Part shown: in pieces, positions 57,507 to 64,000 of the stretch
Position numbering within the stretch: the stretch's first letter is position 1
How the letters are laid out: each line of letters starts with the position of its first letter
NCBI RefSeq assembly: GCF_937859915.1
Contig: NZ_CALMAW010000053.1
Coordinates: 78,314 to 142,313, forward strand
Reading direction: 5' to 3'
Source of the DNA: an uncultured Sphingomonas sp.
GTDB taxonomy: Bacteria; Pseudomonadota; Alphaproteobacteria; Sphingomonadales; Sphingomonadaceae
Length of the DNA: 64,000 nt
The notes under the pieces: generated by a model
The model's input: only the letters and a program-made list of their open reading frames with translations
The model's database searches: none
Told to the model about the DNA's origin: nothing
Position numbers and translations under genes: made by a program

Positions 57507-58040
57507 ATGGCACGCAAGGCTCTGGCCTTCCTTCTGGCACTGACGGCAAGCCCGGCATTTGCCGCGGCCGGCGCCGGCGGCTTCGAGGATCTCGACCGGC
57601 TCGAGGCGCGCCTGGTCGGTGCGCTTGACGTCGAGGTCGGCCAGCCCGGCGGCCCGCTCACCCATATCGACCACCGCCTAAAGCTGCAGCCGTGCCCGGT
57701 CTCGGTCACGATCGATCCGCCCGCGCTCGGTGCCGTCGCTCTGCGCTGCGAACCGCTCGGCTGGCGCATCCGCGTGCCGCTGATGAAGACGCCGTCTCAG
57801 GCGCTCGCCGCGACGCCCGCCGTCTACAAGGCGTCCGCCCCGTCGACTCCGCCCGTGATCAAGCGCGGCGACCCCGTCCAGCTCGTCGCGGGCAGCGACG
57901 GCTTCTCGGTCACCTCCGAGGCTATCGCGCAGGAAGACGGTCAGCTCGGCGGCGCGATCCGCGTCAAGGCCGATCCGCGCAGCCCCTTCGTGATCGGTCG
58001 CGTCCTCGACGCCGGTCGCGTCCGCGTCACCACCTATTGA
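57507..58040 (+). CDS. flgA: flagella basal body P-ring formation protein FlgA
   Basis: A 177-residue periplasmic chaperone for P-ring assembly. A signal peptide (about residues 1-19, ending PAFA) is followed by an unconserved region and a C-terminal SAF-like domain with KRGDPVQLVAGSDGFSV and IRVKADPRSPFVIGRV. ATG at 57507 begins the signal peptide; an upstream in-frame ATG at 57465 would add a polar leader. First gene after the sigma-54 promoter. Confidence 0.85.
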   Translation: MARKALAFLLALTASPAFAAAGAGGFEDLDRLEARLVGALDVEVGQPGGPLTHIDHRLKLQPCPVSVTIDPPALGAVALRCEPLGWRIRVPLMKTPSQALAATPAVYKASAPSTPPVIKRGDPVQLVAGSDGFSVTSEAIAQEDGQLGGAIRVKADPRSPFVIGRVLDAGRVRVTTY

Positions 58041-58047
58041 GCCGGAG

Positions 58048-58338
58048 ATGAGCATGATCAACGGCATCGGACTTTCGGCGGGCGGCTCGCTCGGCATCAC
58101 CGGCCAGACCGCCGCGCAACGCAGCGAGGCGGCCGCCAAGGCCAAGCTTCCCGCCGCTGCGCTGGAAGATAGCGGCCAGGTCACCACCACCGTTTCCCAG
58201 ATCAGTGCGCTCGGCGCGCCGGTCGACAGCGACCGCGTCGCCTCGCTGCGCAGCATGATCCGCGCCGGCGTGTACCGGACCGATCCTCAGGCGATCGCGC
58301 AGAAGATGATCGCCTCGGACATGGGAGCCTCGCTGTGA
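58048..58338 (+). CDS. flgM: anti-sigma-28 factor FlgM
   Basis: A 96-residue protein. The C-terminal FlgM helix region VDSDRVASLRSMIRAGVYRT is the sigma-28-binding part, ending near DPQAIAQKMIASD; the N-terminal half is Ala/Ser-rich and likely disordered, as in other FlgM proteins. It holds FliA inactive until the hook is finished, then is exported. flgN follows with a 4-bp GTGA overlap, and fliA is downstream in the same direction. Confidence 0.88.
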   Translation: MSMINGIGLSAGGSLGITGQTAAQRSEAAAKAKLPAAALEDSGQVTTTVSQISALGAPVDSDRVASLRSMIRAGVYRTDPQAIAQKMIASDMGASL

Positions 58339-58658
58339 GCACCGCCCCGCTCGAAGCCCTGGTGCGCGAACAGCGCCTGCTGATCGCCGCGCTCGATGCC
58401 GACGACGTCGATGCGATCGGCCGCTATACCGCTACGGTCGAGGAGGCGCTGGTCCGCATCCGGTCGCTCGACGGCGCGCTCACCAGCGCGGAGGCCAAGC
58501 GCCTCGCCGCCGAGGCGATGTCGCTGACCGACGCCGCGCGCGTCCGCGTCAACGTGCTCGCCGACATGACCGCACGGCGGCTGACCCGACTGGCGGTCGC
58601 GACCGGCAAGGGCAAGACCGCCCCGACCTACGGCCGTACCGGCCGGATCGCGCGCTGA
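58335..58658 (+). CDS. FlgN-like flagellar export chaperone
   Basis: A 107-residue helical protein (segments PLEALVREQRLLIAALDADD and AEEAMS-like helix around AEAKRLAAEAMSLTDAARVR), typical of FlgN, which chaperones FlgK and FlgL. GTG at 58335 overlaps the flgM stop (GTGA). Sequence conservation is low in this family, so the name depends partly on its place after flgM. Confidence 0.68.
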   Translation: MSTAPLEALVREQRLLIAALDADDVDAIGRYTATVEEALVRIRSLDGALTSAEAKRLAAEAMSLTDAARVRVNVLADMTARRLTRLAVATGKGKTAPTYGRTGRIAR

Positions 58659-58668
58659 CGGAACCGGC

Positions 58669-59544
58669 ATGACGCTGACCATCATCCGCGGCAATGGCGA
58701 GACCGGCGCAAGCACCGCCAGCGGCGGTCGCGTCCAGAACGCGATCGCGTCCGCGTCGGCCAGCACCGGCGTCGATTTCCAATATCTCTACAAACAGGCG
58801 GGCATCGAGAGCGGCTACAACGCCAATGCGCAGGCGAGCACGTCGAGCGCCTCGGGCCTCTATCAGTTCACCAACCAGACCTGGCTCGGCGTGCTCAAGG
58901 CGCATGGCGCCGAACATGGCCTGAGTTGGGCGGCAAACGCGATCACGCGCGACGCCAACGGCCATTACAGCGTGTCCGACGACACCACGAAGCAGGAAAT
59001 CCTGGCGCTGCGTCAGTCGCCCGAGACCTCGGCCGCGATGGCGGGCGAATATGCGTCGGACAACAAGGACATACTGCAGGCGAAACTCGGCCGCGAGACC
59101 AACTCGACCGACCTCTATATGGCGCATTTTCTCGGGCCGGCGGGCGCGACCCGCTTCCTCAAGGCCAAGGACGCCGATCCCGACCAGGCCGCCGCCTCGG
59201 TAATGCCGGCCGCGGCGCGTGCGAACAAATGGGTGTTTTACGACAAGGCCGGCAATCTGCGCAGCCTCGCCGACGTCTATGCCCGCTTCGCCGCTCGCTT
59301 CGATCAGGCCGCGCCGGCCGCCACAGGCAGCAGCACGGTGCGGATGGCAAGCAAGACCGATAGCGCCTCGGACATCGCGCGGATGCAGCTGGCCGCGCTC
59401 AACGGCACCAGCGAGGGCACCTCGGTCGCCACCGCCGATGCGATCGCCAACGACCCTACCAACATGACGGCATCGGCCGTCCTCACCCCGAGCCCGCAGA
59501 CTGCGCGGCTCGCCTACCTCATGCTGGCCAGCCTCGGAGTCTGA
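58669..59544 (+). CDS. lytic transglycosylase (SLT domain) in the flagellar operon
   Basis: A 291-residue protein. The SLT motif carries Glu47 in LYKQAGIESGYN as catalytic acid, followed by SSASGLYQFTNQTWLG. No signal peptide is evident: the N-terminus MTLTIIRGNGETG is polar. It may be exported by another route, possibly the flagellar type III system. It probably opens peptidoglycan for the rod, replacing the muramidase half missing from FlgJ in this cluster. Ten bases after the flgN-like gene and six before flhA. Confidence 0.82.
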   Translation: MTLTIIRGNGETGASTASGGRVQNAIASASASTGVDFQYLYKQAGIESGYNANAQASTSSASGLYQFTNQTWLGVLKAHGAEHGLSWAANAITRDANGHYSVSDDTTKQEILALRQSPETSAAMAGEYASDNKDILQAKLGRETNSTDLYMAHFLGPAGATRFLKAKDADPDQAAASVMPAAARANKWVFYDKAGNLRSLADVYARFAARFDQAAPAATGSSTVRMASKTDSASDIARMQLAALNGTSEGTSVATADAIANDPTNMTASAVLTPSPQTARLAYLMLASLGV

Positions 59545-59550
59545 TGCAAG

Positions 59551-61680
59551 ATGGCGATGACCGCGATCAACAAGCGCGTGTGGATGGATGCGAGCCGCGG
59601 AGCGATCCTGCCGATCGCCTCGCTGATGCTCGTCGCGCTGATGGTGGTGCCGATGCCCGCGATCATGCTCGATCTCGGCTTCATCACCAACATCGTGATC
59701 AGCCTGGCCGTGCTGATGGTGGCGCTCAACGCCGCCAAGCCGCTCGACTTCTCGGCCTTCCCGACAGTGCTGCTGTTCACCACGCTGCTCCGCCTGTCGC
59801 TCAACGTCGCCTCGACCCGGGTCGTGCTTGTCCACGGCCATGAGGGCGCGGGCGCGGCCGGTCACGTCATCGAGGCGTTCGGCAGCTTCCTGATCGGCGG
59901 CAATTATGCGGTCGGCATCTTCGTCTTCGCGATCATCATGATCATCAACCTCGTCGTCATCACCAAGGGCGCGGGACGCGTTTCCGAAGTCTCGGCGCGC
60001 TTCACCTTGGACGCGATGCCGGGCAAGCAGATGGCGATCGACGCCGACCTGAACGCCGGCCTGCTCACCCCCGATGCCGCCAAGGCGCGCCGCCAGGAAG
60101 TCGCGACCGAGGCCGATTTCTATGGCTCGATGGACGGCGCCTCCAAGTTCGTGAAGGGCGACGCCGTCGCCGGCGTGCTGGTGCTCGCGGTCAACGTGCT
60201 TGGCGGGCTCGTGCTCGGCGTGGTCAGCCATCAGATGGCGATCGGCGACGCCGCCAAGAATTATGTCCAGCTCGCGATCGGCGACGCGCTGGTCGCGCAG
60301 ATCCCCGCGCTGCTGCTCTCGATCGCCGCCGCCTCGATCGTGACACGGGTCAGCTCGCCGCTCGATCTCGGTGGGCAGATCGCCAGCCAGTTCGGCTCGG
60401 CCAAGGCGTGGACGCCGGTCGCCGCGATCCTGTTCATCCTGGGCGTGCTGCCCGGCATGCCGCACATCATCATGCTGCCGGCTGCAGCCCTCTGCGGCTA
60501 TGTCGCCTGGAAGCTGCGCGGCGCCGACCAGTTGCGCAAGGCGGAGGCCAATCTCGAGGAGAGCGCGCCGGCCGCCAAGCCTGCCAATCCGAGCGCGATC
60601 GGCTGGAACGAGGTCTCCGACGACGCGCCGCTCGGCCTTGAGGTCGGCTACGGCCTCGTGTCGCTGGTCGACGAGCGCAAGGGCGCGCCCCTGATGGCGC
60701 GGATCACCGGCATCCGTCGTCAGCTCTCCAAGGAACTCGGCTTCGTCGTCCCGCTGGTGCGCGTGCGCGACAATATGAACCTTGCGCCCAACGCCTACCG
60801 GATCACCGTCGCCGGCGTCGTCGTCGGCGAGGACGAATGCTTCCCCAACGACCTGCTCGCGCTCGACTCGGGCGATCTCGCCGCGACCGTCGCCGGCCGC
60901 GCGTGCAAAGACCCGACCTTCGGGCTCGACGCCGTCTGGATCGCCCCCGACACGCGCGGCGAAGCTGTGGTCGCGGGCTATACCGTGGTCGATCCCTCGA
61001 CCGTGCTCGCCACCCACCTCAACCAGCTGATCATCAACTCGGCCGCCGACCTGTTCGGGATGGACGAGACGCAGAAGCTGCTCGACGAACTCAAGGAGAA
61101 GGCGCCGCAGCTCGTCGCGGGGCTCACCCCGGCGCCGCTGTCGCTCGCGCAGATCGCCTCGGCGTGCCGCGCGCTGCTGTCGGAGGGCGTGCCGCTCAAG
61201 GATTTCCGCCGTGTCGCCGAAGCGATGAGCGAAGCCGCGCGTGAGGAGAGCGATCCGATCCAGCTCGTCGAGCAGGTCCGTCGCCGTATCGGTGCGCTGA
61301 TCGTGCAGACGCTCGTGCCGGTCCGCATGCCGCTGCCCGTCGTCACGCTCGACGCCTCGCTCGAAAGCCTGCTGACCCAGGCGGTGCGCACCGGCCCCAA
61401 TGCCAGCCATCCGATCGAGCCGGCGCTCGCCGGCCGCATCGTCCAGGCGGTGACCGAATCCGCTGCACCGCTGGTCGGCGAGGCCAAGCGCTTCGCGATC
61501 GTCACCTCGCCGATCGCACGCCGCGCGCTCGGCCGGCTGCTGCGCCCGCATCTGCCCGACGCGCCGGTGCTGTCCTTCCTTGAAATTCCCGACGGCAAGG
61601 CCGTCGAGGTGGTCGCAGTGGTCGGCGGGCAGACGCCCCAGGTCACGCAGATGCGCCGTGAGCCGGAGATGGCGCGATGA
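59551..61680 (+). CDS. flhA: flagellar biosynthesis protein FlhA
   Basis: A 709-residue export-gate component. Eight N-terminal membrane segments (about residues 20-330) with the FHIPEP-family signature region RVSEVSARFTLDAMPGKQMA, and a large cytoplasmic domain (about 350-709) that docks chaperone-substrate complexes. Full length. ATG at 59551 starts a compact N-terminus just before the first helix. Its stop overlaps the fliA ATG by 4 bp. Confidence 0.96.
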   Translation: MAMTAINKRVWMDASRGAILPIASLMLVALMVVPMPAIMLDLGFITNIVISLAVLMVALNAAKPLDFSAFPTVLLFTTLLRLSLNVASTRVVLVHGHEGAGAAGHVIEAFGSFLIGGNYAVGIFVFAIIMIINLVVITKGAGRVSEVSARFTLDAMPGKQMAIDADLNAGLLTPDAAKARRQEVATEADFYGSMDGASKFVKGDAVAGVLVLAVNVLGGLVLGVVSHQMAIGDAAKNYVQLAIGDALVAQIPALLLSIAAASIVTRVSSPLDLGGQIASQFGSAKAWTPVAAILFILGVLPGMPHIIMLPAAALCGYVAWKLRGADQLRKAEANLEESAPAAKPANPSAIGWNEVSDDAPLGLEVGYGLVSLVDERKGAPLMARITGIRRQLSKELGFVVPLVRVRDNMNLAPNAYRITVAGVVVGEDECFPNDLLALDSGDLAATVAGRACKDPTFGLDAVWIAPDTRGEAVVAGYTVVDPSTVLATHLNQLIINSAADLFGMDETQKLLDELKEKAPQLVAGLTPAPLSLAQIASACRALLSEGVPLKDFRRVAEAMSEAAREESDPIQLVEQVRRRIGALIVQTLVPVRMPLPVVTLDASLESLLTQAVRTGPNASHPIEPALAGRIVQAVTESAAPLVGEAKRFAIVTSPIARRALGRLLRPHLPDAPVLSFLEIPDGKAVEVVAVVGGQTPQVTQMRREPEMAR

Positions 61681-62396
61681 ACGCGGAAATGCCGATGACC
61701 TATGCGCGCAAGCCCGCACGGCTCAATCACGCGCAACTGGTCCAGTCGCACATGCCGCTGGTCCGCAAGATCGCCTGGCACGTCCACGGCCGCGTCTCGA
61801 ACGCGATCGACATCGAGGATCTGGTGCAGATCGGCATGGTCGCGCTGGTCGAGGCCGCGTCGGGCTATGAGGATCGCGGCCACGCCTTCGCGACCTATGC
61901 CAGCATGCGGATCCGCGGCGCGATGATCGATCACTTGCGCCGCCATGCGACGCAATGCCGCTCGGGCATGGTCAAGCGCAAGGAGATCGCGCGTGCGCGC
62001 GCCGAACTCGAGGCCAAGCTCGGTCGCGCGGTGAGCGAGCTCGAGCTTGGCGAAGCGATGGGGCTTGATCCCACCGCCTTCCGCGAGATGGCGGATGCCG
62101 CCGAGGCGGTACGCCATGAATCGCTCGACGAGGTCTATTCGGATCAGTCGATGTGGTTTGCCGATGTCGACGAGGGCGCCGACGAGCAGTTCGATCGCGG
62201 TCGGCTCGGCGAGGCGCTCGCCGAACATATCGCGACGCTGCCCGAGCGCGAGGCGCTGGTGCTCCAGCTCTATTTCGTCGAGGAACTCAATCTGGAGGAG
62301 ATCGGGCGCGTGCTCGATATCGGCGCCGCGCGCGTCTGCCAGATCAAGAAGGCCGCCTTGGATCGGCTGCGCGGGAAGCTGGCCGGCTGGCGCTGA
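61677..62396 (+). CDS. fliA: RNA polymerase sigma-28 factor for flagellar genes
   Basis: A 239-residue sigma-70-family factor of the FliA type. Region 2 includes IDIEDLVQIGMVALVEAA and RGHAFATYASMRIRGAMIDH, region 3 is brief, and region 4 carries LPEREALVLQLYFVEELNLE and GAARVCQIKKAALDRLR for the -35 helix-turn-helix. It transcribes late flagellar genes such as flagellin and is controlled by FlgM, encoded upstream. Last gene of this operon; its final 53 bp overlap the antisense membrane-protein gene. Confidence 0.94.
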   Translation: MNAEMPMTYARKPARLNHAQLVQSHMPLVRKIAWHVHGRVSNAIDIEDLVQIGMVALVEAASGYEDRGHAFATYASMRIRGAMIDHLRRHATQCRSGMVKRKEIARARAELEAKLGRAVSELELGEAMGLDPTAFREMADAAEAVRHESLDEVYSDQSMWFADVDEGADEQFDRGRLGEALAEHIATLPEREALVLQLYFVEELNLEEIGRVLDIGAARVCQIKKAALDRLRGKLAGWR

Positions 62397-63138
62397 CCGC
62401 GCCGCCACGCCGCTCCACTTGATCGAGCTGCGCCGCGAGGCGATCGAGCTTCGTCCCAATCTCCGAAAATCCGTCGTGCGCGACACCGTTGAGCGCCGCC
62501 AGCCCTTCCGGCTGGCGCTGACCCAGCGCGAGCTTGAGCGCGTCTAGCTCGCGATGCAGGTCGGCAAGCGTGATCGCGGGGCCGCCGGTCGGCCCCGTGG
62601 CCGGCGTCGGGCTGGTAGGTGCTGTGCGCAGCGCGGTTGCGTCTAACCGTAGGCTCGCCGCATCGAGGTGCGCGACCAGCAGCGGCACGCCGGCGAGCGC
62701 CTGGCGCTCGGCTGCGACCTGCGTGCGATCGACCTCGGTATGCGCGAGCGTGCGTCCCACCGCGATCAGCCCGCCAAGCGACAGCGTGCTGGTCAGCAGC
62801 GCAAGCCCGACGGTCGCCAGCAACCAGGGTTGAACTCTTGAGCCGGCCGGCCCTGCGCCCTGCGGCGGGAAAGACGCGGGTACAGGGCTGGCCGGCTCCT
62901 CCGCGGTGGGCGCAACGGCCCCCGCAGAAGTCTTGGGCATCGTGTCGGCCGGCACGGGCTCCGGCGACGCGTCTTCCCCAGAAGACTTGCGGCCCCGCCG
63001 CGGTGCGCGACGAGGCTTGGTATCGGTGGCCGATACGACGGGGGAAACCGCATCGACGGCGCTGGGCTCGTCGAAGATCAGTTCCTCGTCGGCGTCGGCG
63101 CCGAGAAAGTCTGTTGGGGAGGGGGCGGCGTCGCTCAT
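62344..63138 (-). CDS. hypothetical single-pass membrane protein between fliA and flagellin
   Basis: A 264-residue protein of unknown family. About 104 residues of acidic then Pro/Ala/Ser-rich, probably disordered cytoplasmic sequence (with a basic patch RRAPRRGRK near residues 43-51), one hydrophobic segment at about 105-127, and a helical C-terminal part with DLHRELDALKLALGQR and EIGTKLDRLAAQLDQVERR, probable coiled coils. ATG at 63138 is followed by codons matching the local base bias. It shares no obvious motif with known flagellar proteins, but lies on the minus strand between flagellin and fliA. Function unknown. Confidence 0.6.
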   Translation of the reverse strand: MSDAAPSPTDFLGADADEELIFDEPSAVDAVSPVVSATDTKPRRAPRRGRKSSGEDASPEPVPADTMPKTSAGAVAPTAEEPASPVPASFPPQGAGPAGSRVQPWLLATVGLALLTSTLSLGGLIAVGRTLAHTEVDRTQVAAERQALAGVPLLVAHLDAASLRLDATALRTAPTSPTPATGPTGGPAITLADLHRELDALKLALGQRQPEGLAALNGVAHDGFSEIGTKLDRLAAQLDQVERRGGAVSASRPASRAADPRRPS

Positions 63139-63190
63139 CGGATGGTCCGTCTGCCAGCGTAGCGATGCGAACATCGTGAAACGAAGAGGC

Positions 63191-63232
63191 AGAAAAGGCC
63201 TCCGGCGCGGGGGAGCAATTGCGCCGGAGGCC
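63191..63232 (-). terminator. rho-independent terminator after flagellin
   Basis: On the minus strand, GGCCTCCGGCGC and GCGCCGGAGGCC form a perfect 12-bp stem (63221-63232 with 63197-63208), 12-nt loop, followed by TTTTCT. It lies just after the flagellin stop. Confidence 0.9.
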
Positions 63233-63261
63233 GTCTGCCTCAAGTCAAGGAAGCGAGTTCC

Positions 63262-64000
63262 TTACTGGAGAAGCTTGAGCACGCCCTGCTGGCTCTGGTT
63301 CGCCTGGGCGAGCATCGCGGTCGACGCCTGGCTCAGGATCTGGGCCTTGGCGAGGTTGGTCGTCTCGACCGAGAAGTCGGCGTCCGAGATGGCCGACTTG
63401 GCGTCGGTCAGGTTCGTGACGTTGTTGGTCAGGTTGTTGACCACCGAGTTGAGGCGGCTCTCCGAAGCGCCGAGGTTTGCGCGGACGGAGTTGACGGTGG
63501 TCAGCAGGCTATCCACGCTGGCGATCGTCGTCTGTGCGTTGGCGACGCCATTGCTGCCAGTCGTTAGGGTATTCGACACGTCGAAATTGCCCGCGGTAGC
63601 GGCCGCGCCGGAAGCAGCCGCAGTGGCTTTGCTGAGATCGATGTTGCTGATGGAGATCGCAACTTGGTCCGCAGACGTCCCATCCGATCCGGTTTGGATG
63701 TTTACGGTCGTGCCCGTGGTTGCCGATCCGGTGGTGAACAACGAGACGCCGTTGAACTTGGCGTTGCTCAGCGAACTGGTCAGCTGAGTGGTCAGCTGGG
63801 CGACTTCGGCCTGCATGTTGGCGCGGTCGCTGTCGCTGTAGGTGCCCGAAGCCGACTGGACGGCCAGCTCGCGAATGCGCTGGAGGTTGTTGGTCGCCTC
63901 GGAAAGCGTACCGTCGGCGGTCTGCGCCAGCGAGATGCCGTCGTTGGAGTTGCGGATCGCCTGGTTCATGCCGGTGATCTGCGAGGTCATCGAGTTGGAG
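63262..64000 (-). CDS. fliC: flagellin, 5' (N-terminal) end outside the window
   Basis: The right window edge cuts the gene: codons continue past the first visible ATG (63990) without a natural start, and MTSQITGMNQAIRNSNDGIS is the interior helix of flagellins following the missing SNSM-type segment. Visible residues (246) run through a short Thr/Ala-rich D2-like middle to the C-terminal D1/D0 helices, ASTAMLAQANQSQQGVLKLL. It is the major filament subunit, a likely FliA target. A perfect terminator follows its stop. Confidence 0.94.
   Translation of the reverse strand, partial: SNSMTSQITGMNQAIRNSNDGISLAQTADGTLSEATNNLQRIRELAVQSASGTYSDSDRANMQAEVAQLTTQLTSSLSNAKFNGVSLFTTGSATTGTTVNIQTGSDGTSADQVAISISNIDLSKATAAASGAAATAGNFDVSNTLTTGSNGVANAQTTIASVDSLLTTVNSVRANLGASESRLNSVVNNLTNNVTNLTDAKSAISDADFSVETTNLAKAQILSQASTAMLAQANQSQQGVLKLLQ

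Overview
The window is high-GC DNA with alphaproteobacterial gene content, most likely from a Sphingomonas-type member of the Sphingomonadales. This rests on protein style, on the gltD-gltB, UppP and NDUFA9-like neighbourhood, and on several families of palindromic intergenic repeats that I associate with sphingomonads. No database search was possible.

Layout. (1) 1-8.4 kb: an amine-oxidation operon, with an opine-oxidase/HcnB-like [2Fe-2S] flavoprotein (cut by the window edge), a DAO-family flavoprotein, heterotetrameric sarcosine oxidase genes in the order soxB-soxD-soxA-soxG, and an MFS transporter. Nearly every junction is a 4-8 bp overlap. soxB (tail) and soxA (middle) each carry a one-base frameshift, and soxA contains an in-frame palindromic repeat. 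(2) 8.6-16.2 kb: a LysR regulator, the RNA-related genes rsgA, rlmJ and an RluE-like pseudouridine synthase, a small unknown protein, a GST, then gene-poor, partly AT-richer DNA ending at tRNA-Leu(CAG). (3) 16.3-28.8 kb: NDUFA9-like protein, uppP, gltD-gltB, a response regulator, an MHS-type transporter, formate-THF ligase and a HAD phosphatase. (4) 28.9-35.3 kb: the glpF-glpK-glpD glycerol operon, a class I aldolase, msrB-msrA and an RNase H-like protein. (5) 35.5-44.7 kb: a DedA protein, a Zorya-like locus (ZorA, ZorB and a short ZorC-like ORF) abutting an antisense hydrolase, an SDR, a frameshifted GH92 glycosidase, a cyclophilin and a D-amino acid aminotransferase. (6) 45-64 kb: a large flagellar cluster. 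motA-motB and flgBCDEFGHIJKL run leftward; a second MotA/MotB-like pair, flgA, flgM, an flgN-like gene, a lytic transglycosylase, flhA and fliA run rightward; flagellin (cut by the window edge) and a membrane protein follow on the minus strand.

How it works together. Two near-perfect sigma-54 promoters face outward to flgB and to flgA-flgM-flgN-SLT-flhA-fliA, suggesting a sigma-54 to FliA/FlgM hierarchy. FlgJ has only its rod-capping domain, and a separate SLT transglycosylase probably supplies peptidoglycan cleavage. The window holds three ion-channel-type stator pairs: MotAB, a second flagellar-cluster pair, and ZorAB of the putative anti-phage locus.

The most interesting item is the Zorya-like locus with its ZorC-like gene ending at an antisense neighbour and no effector next to it. 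Second is the repeat inserted in frame in soxA. Three single-base indels (soxB, soxA, GH92) all lie in or beside short G or C runs, so assembly error must be excluded before calling these genes broken.
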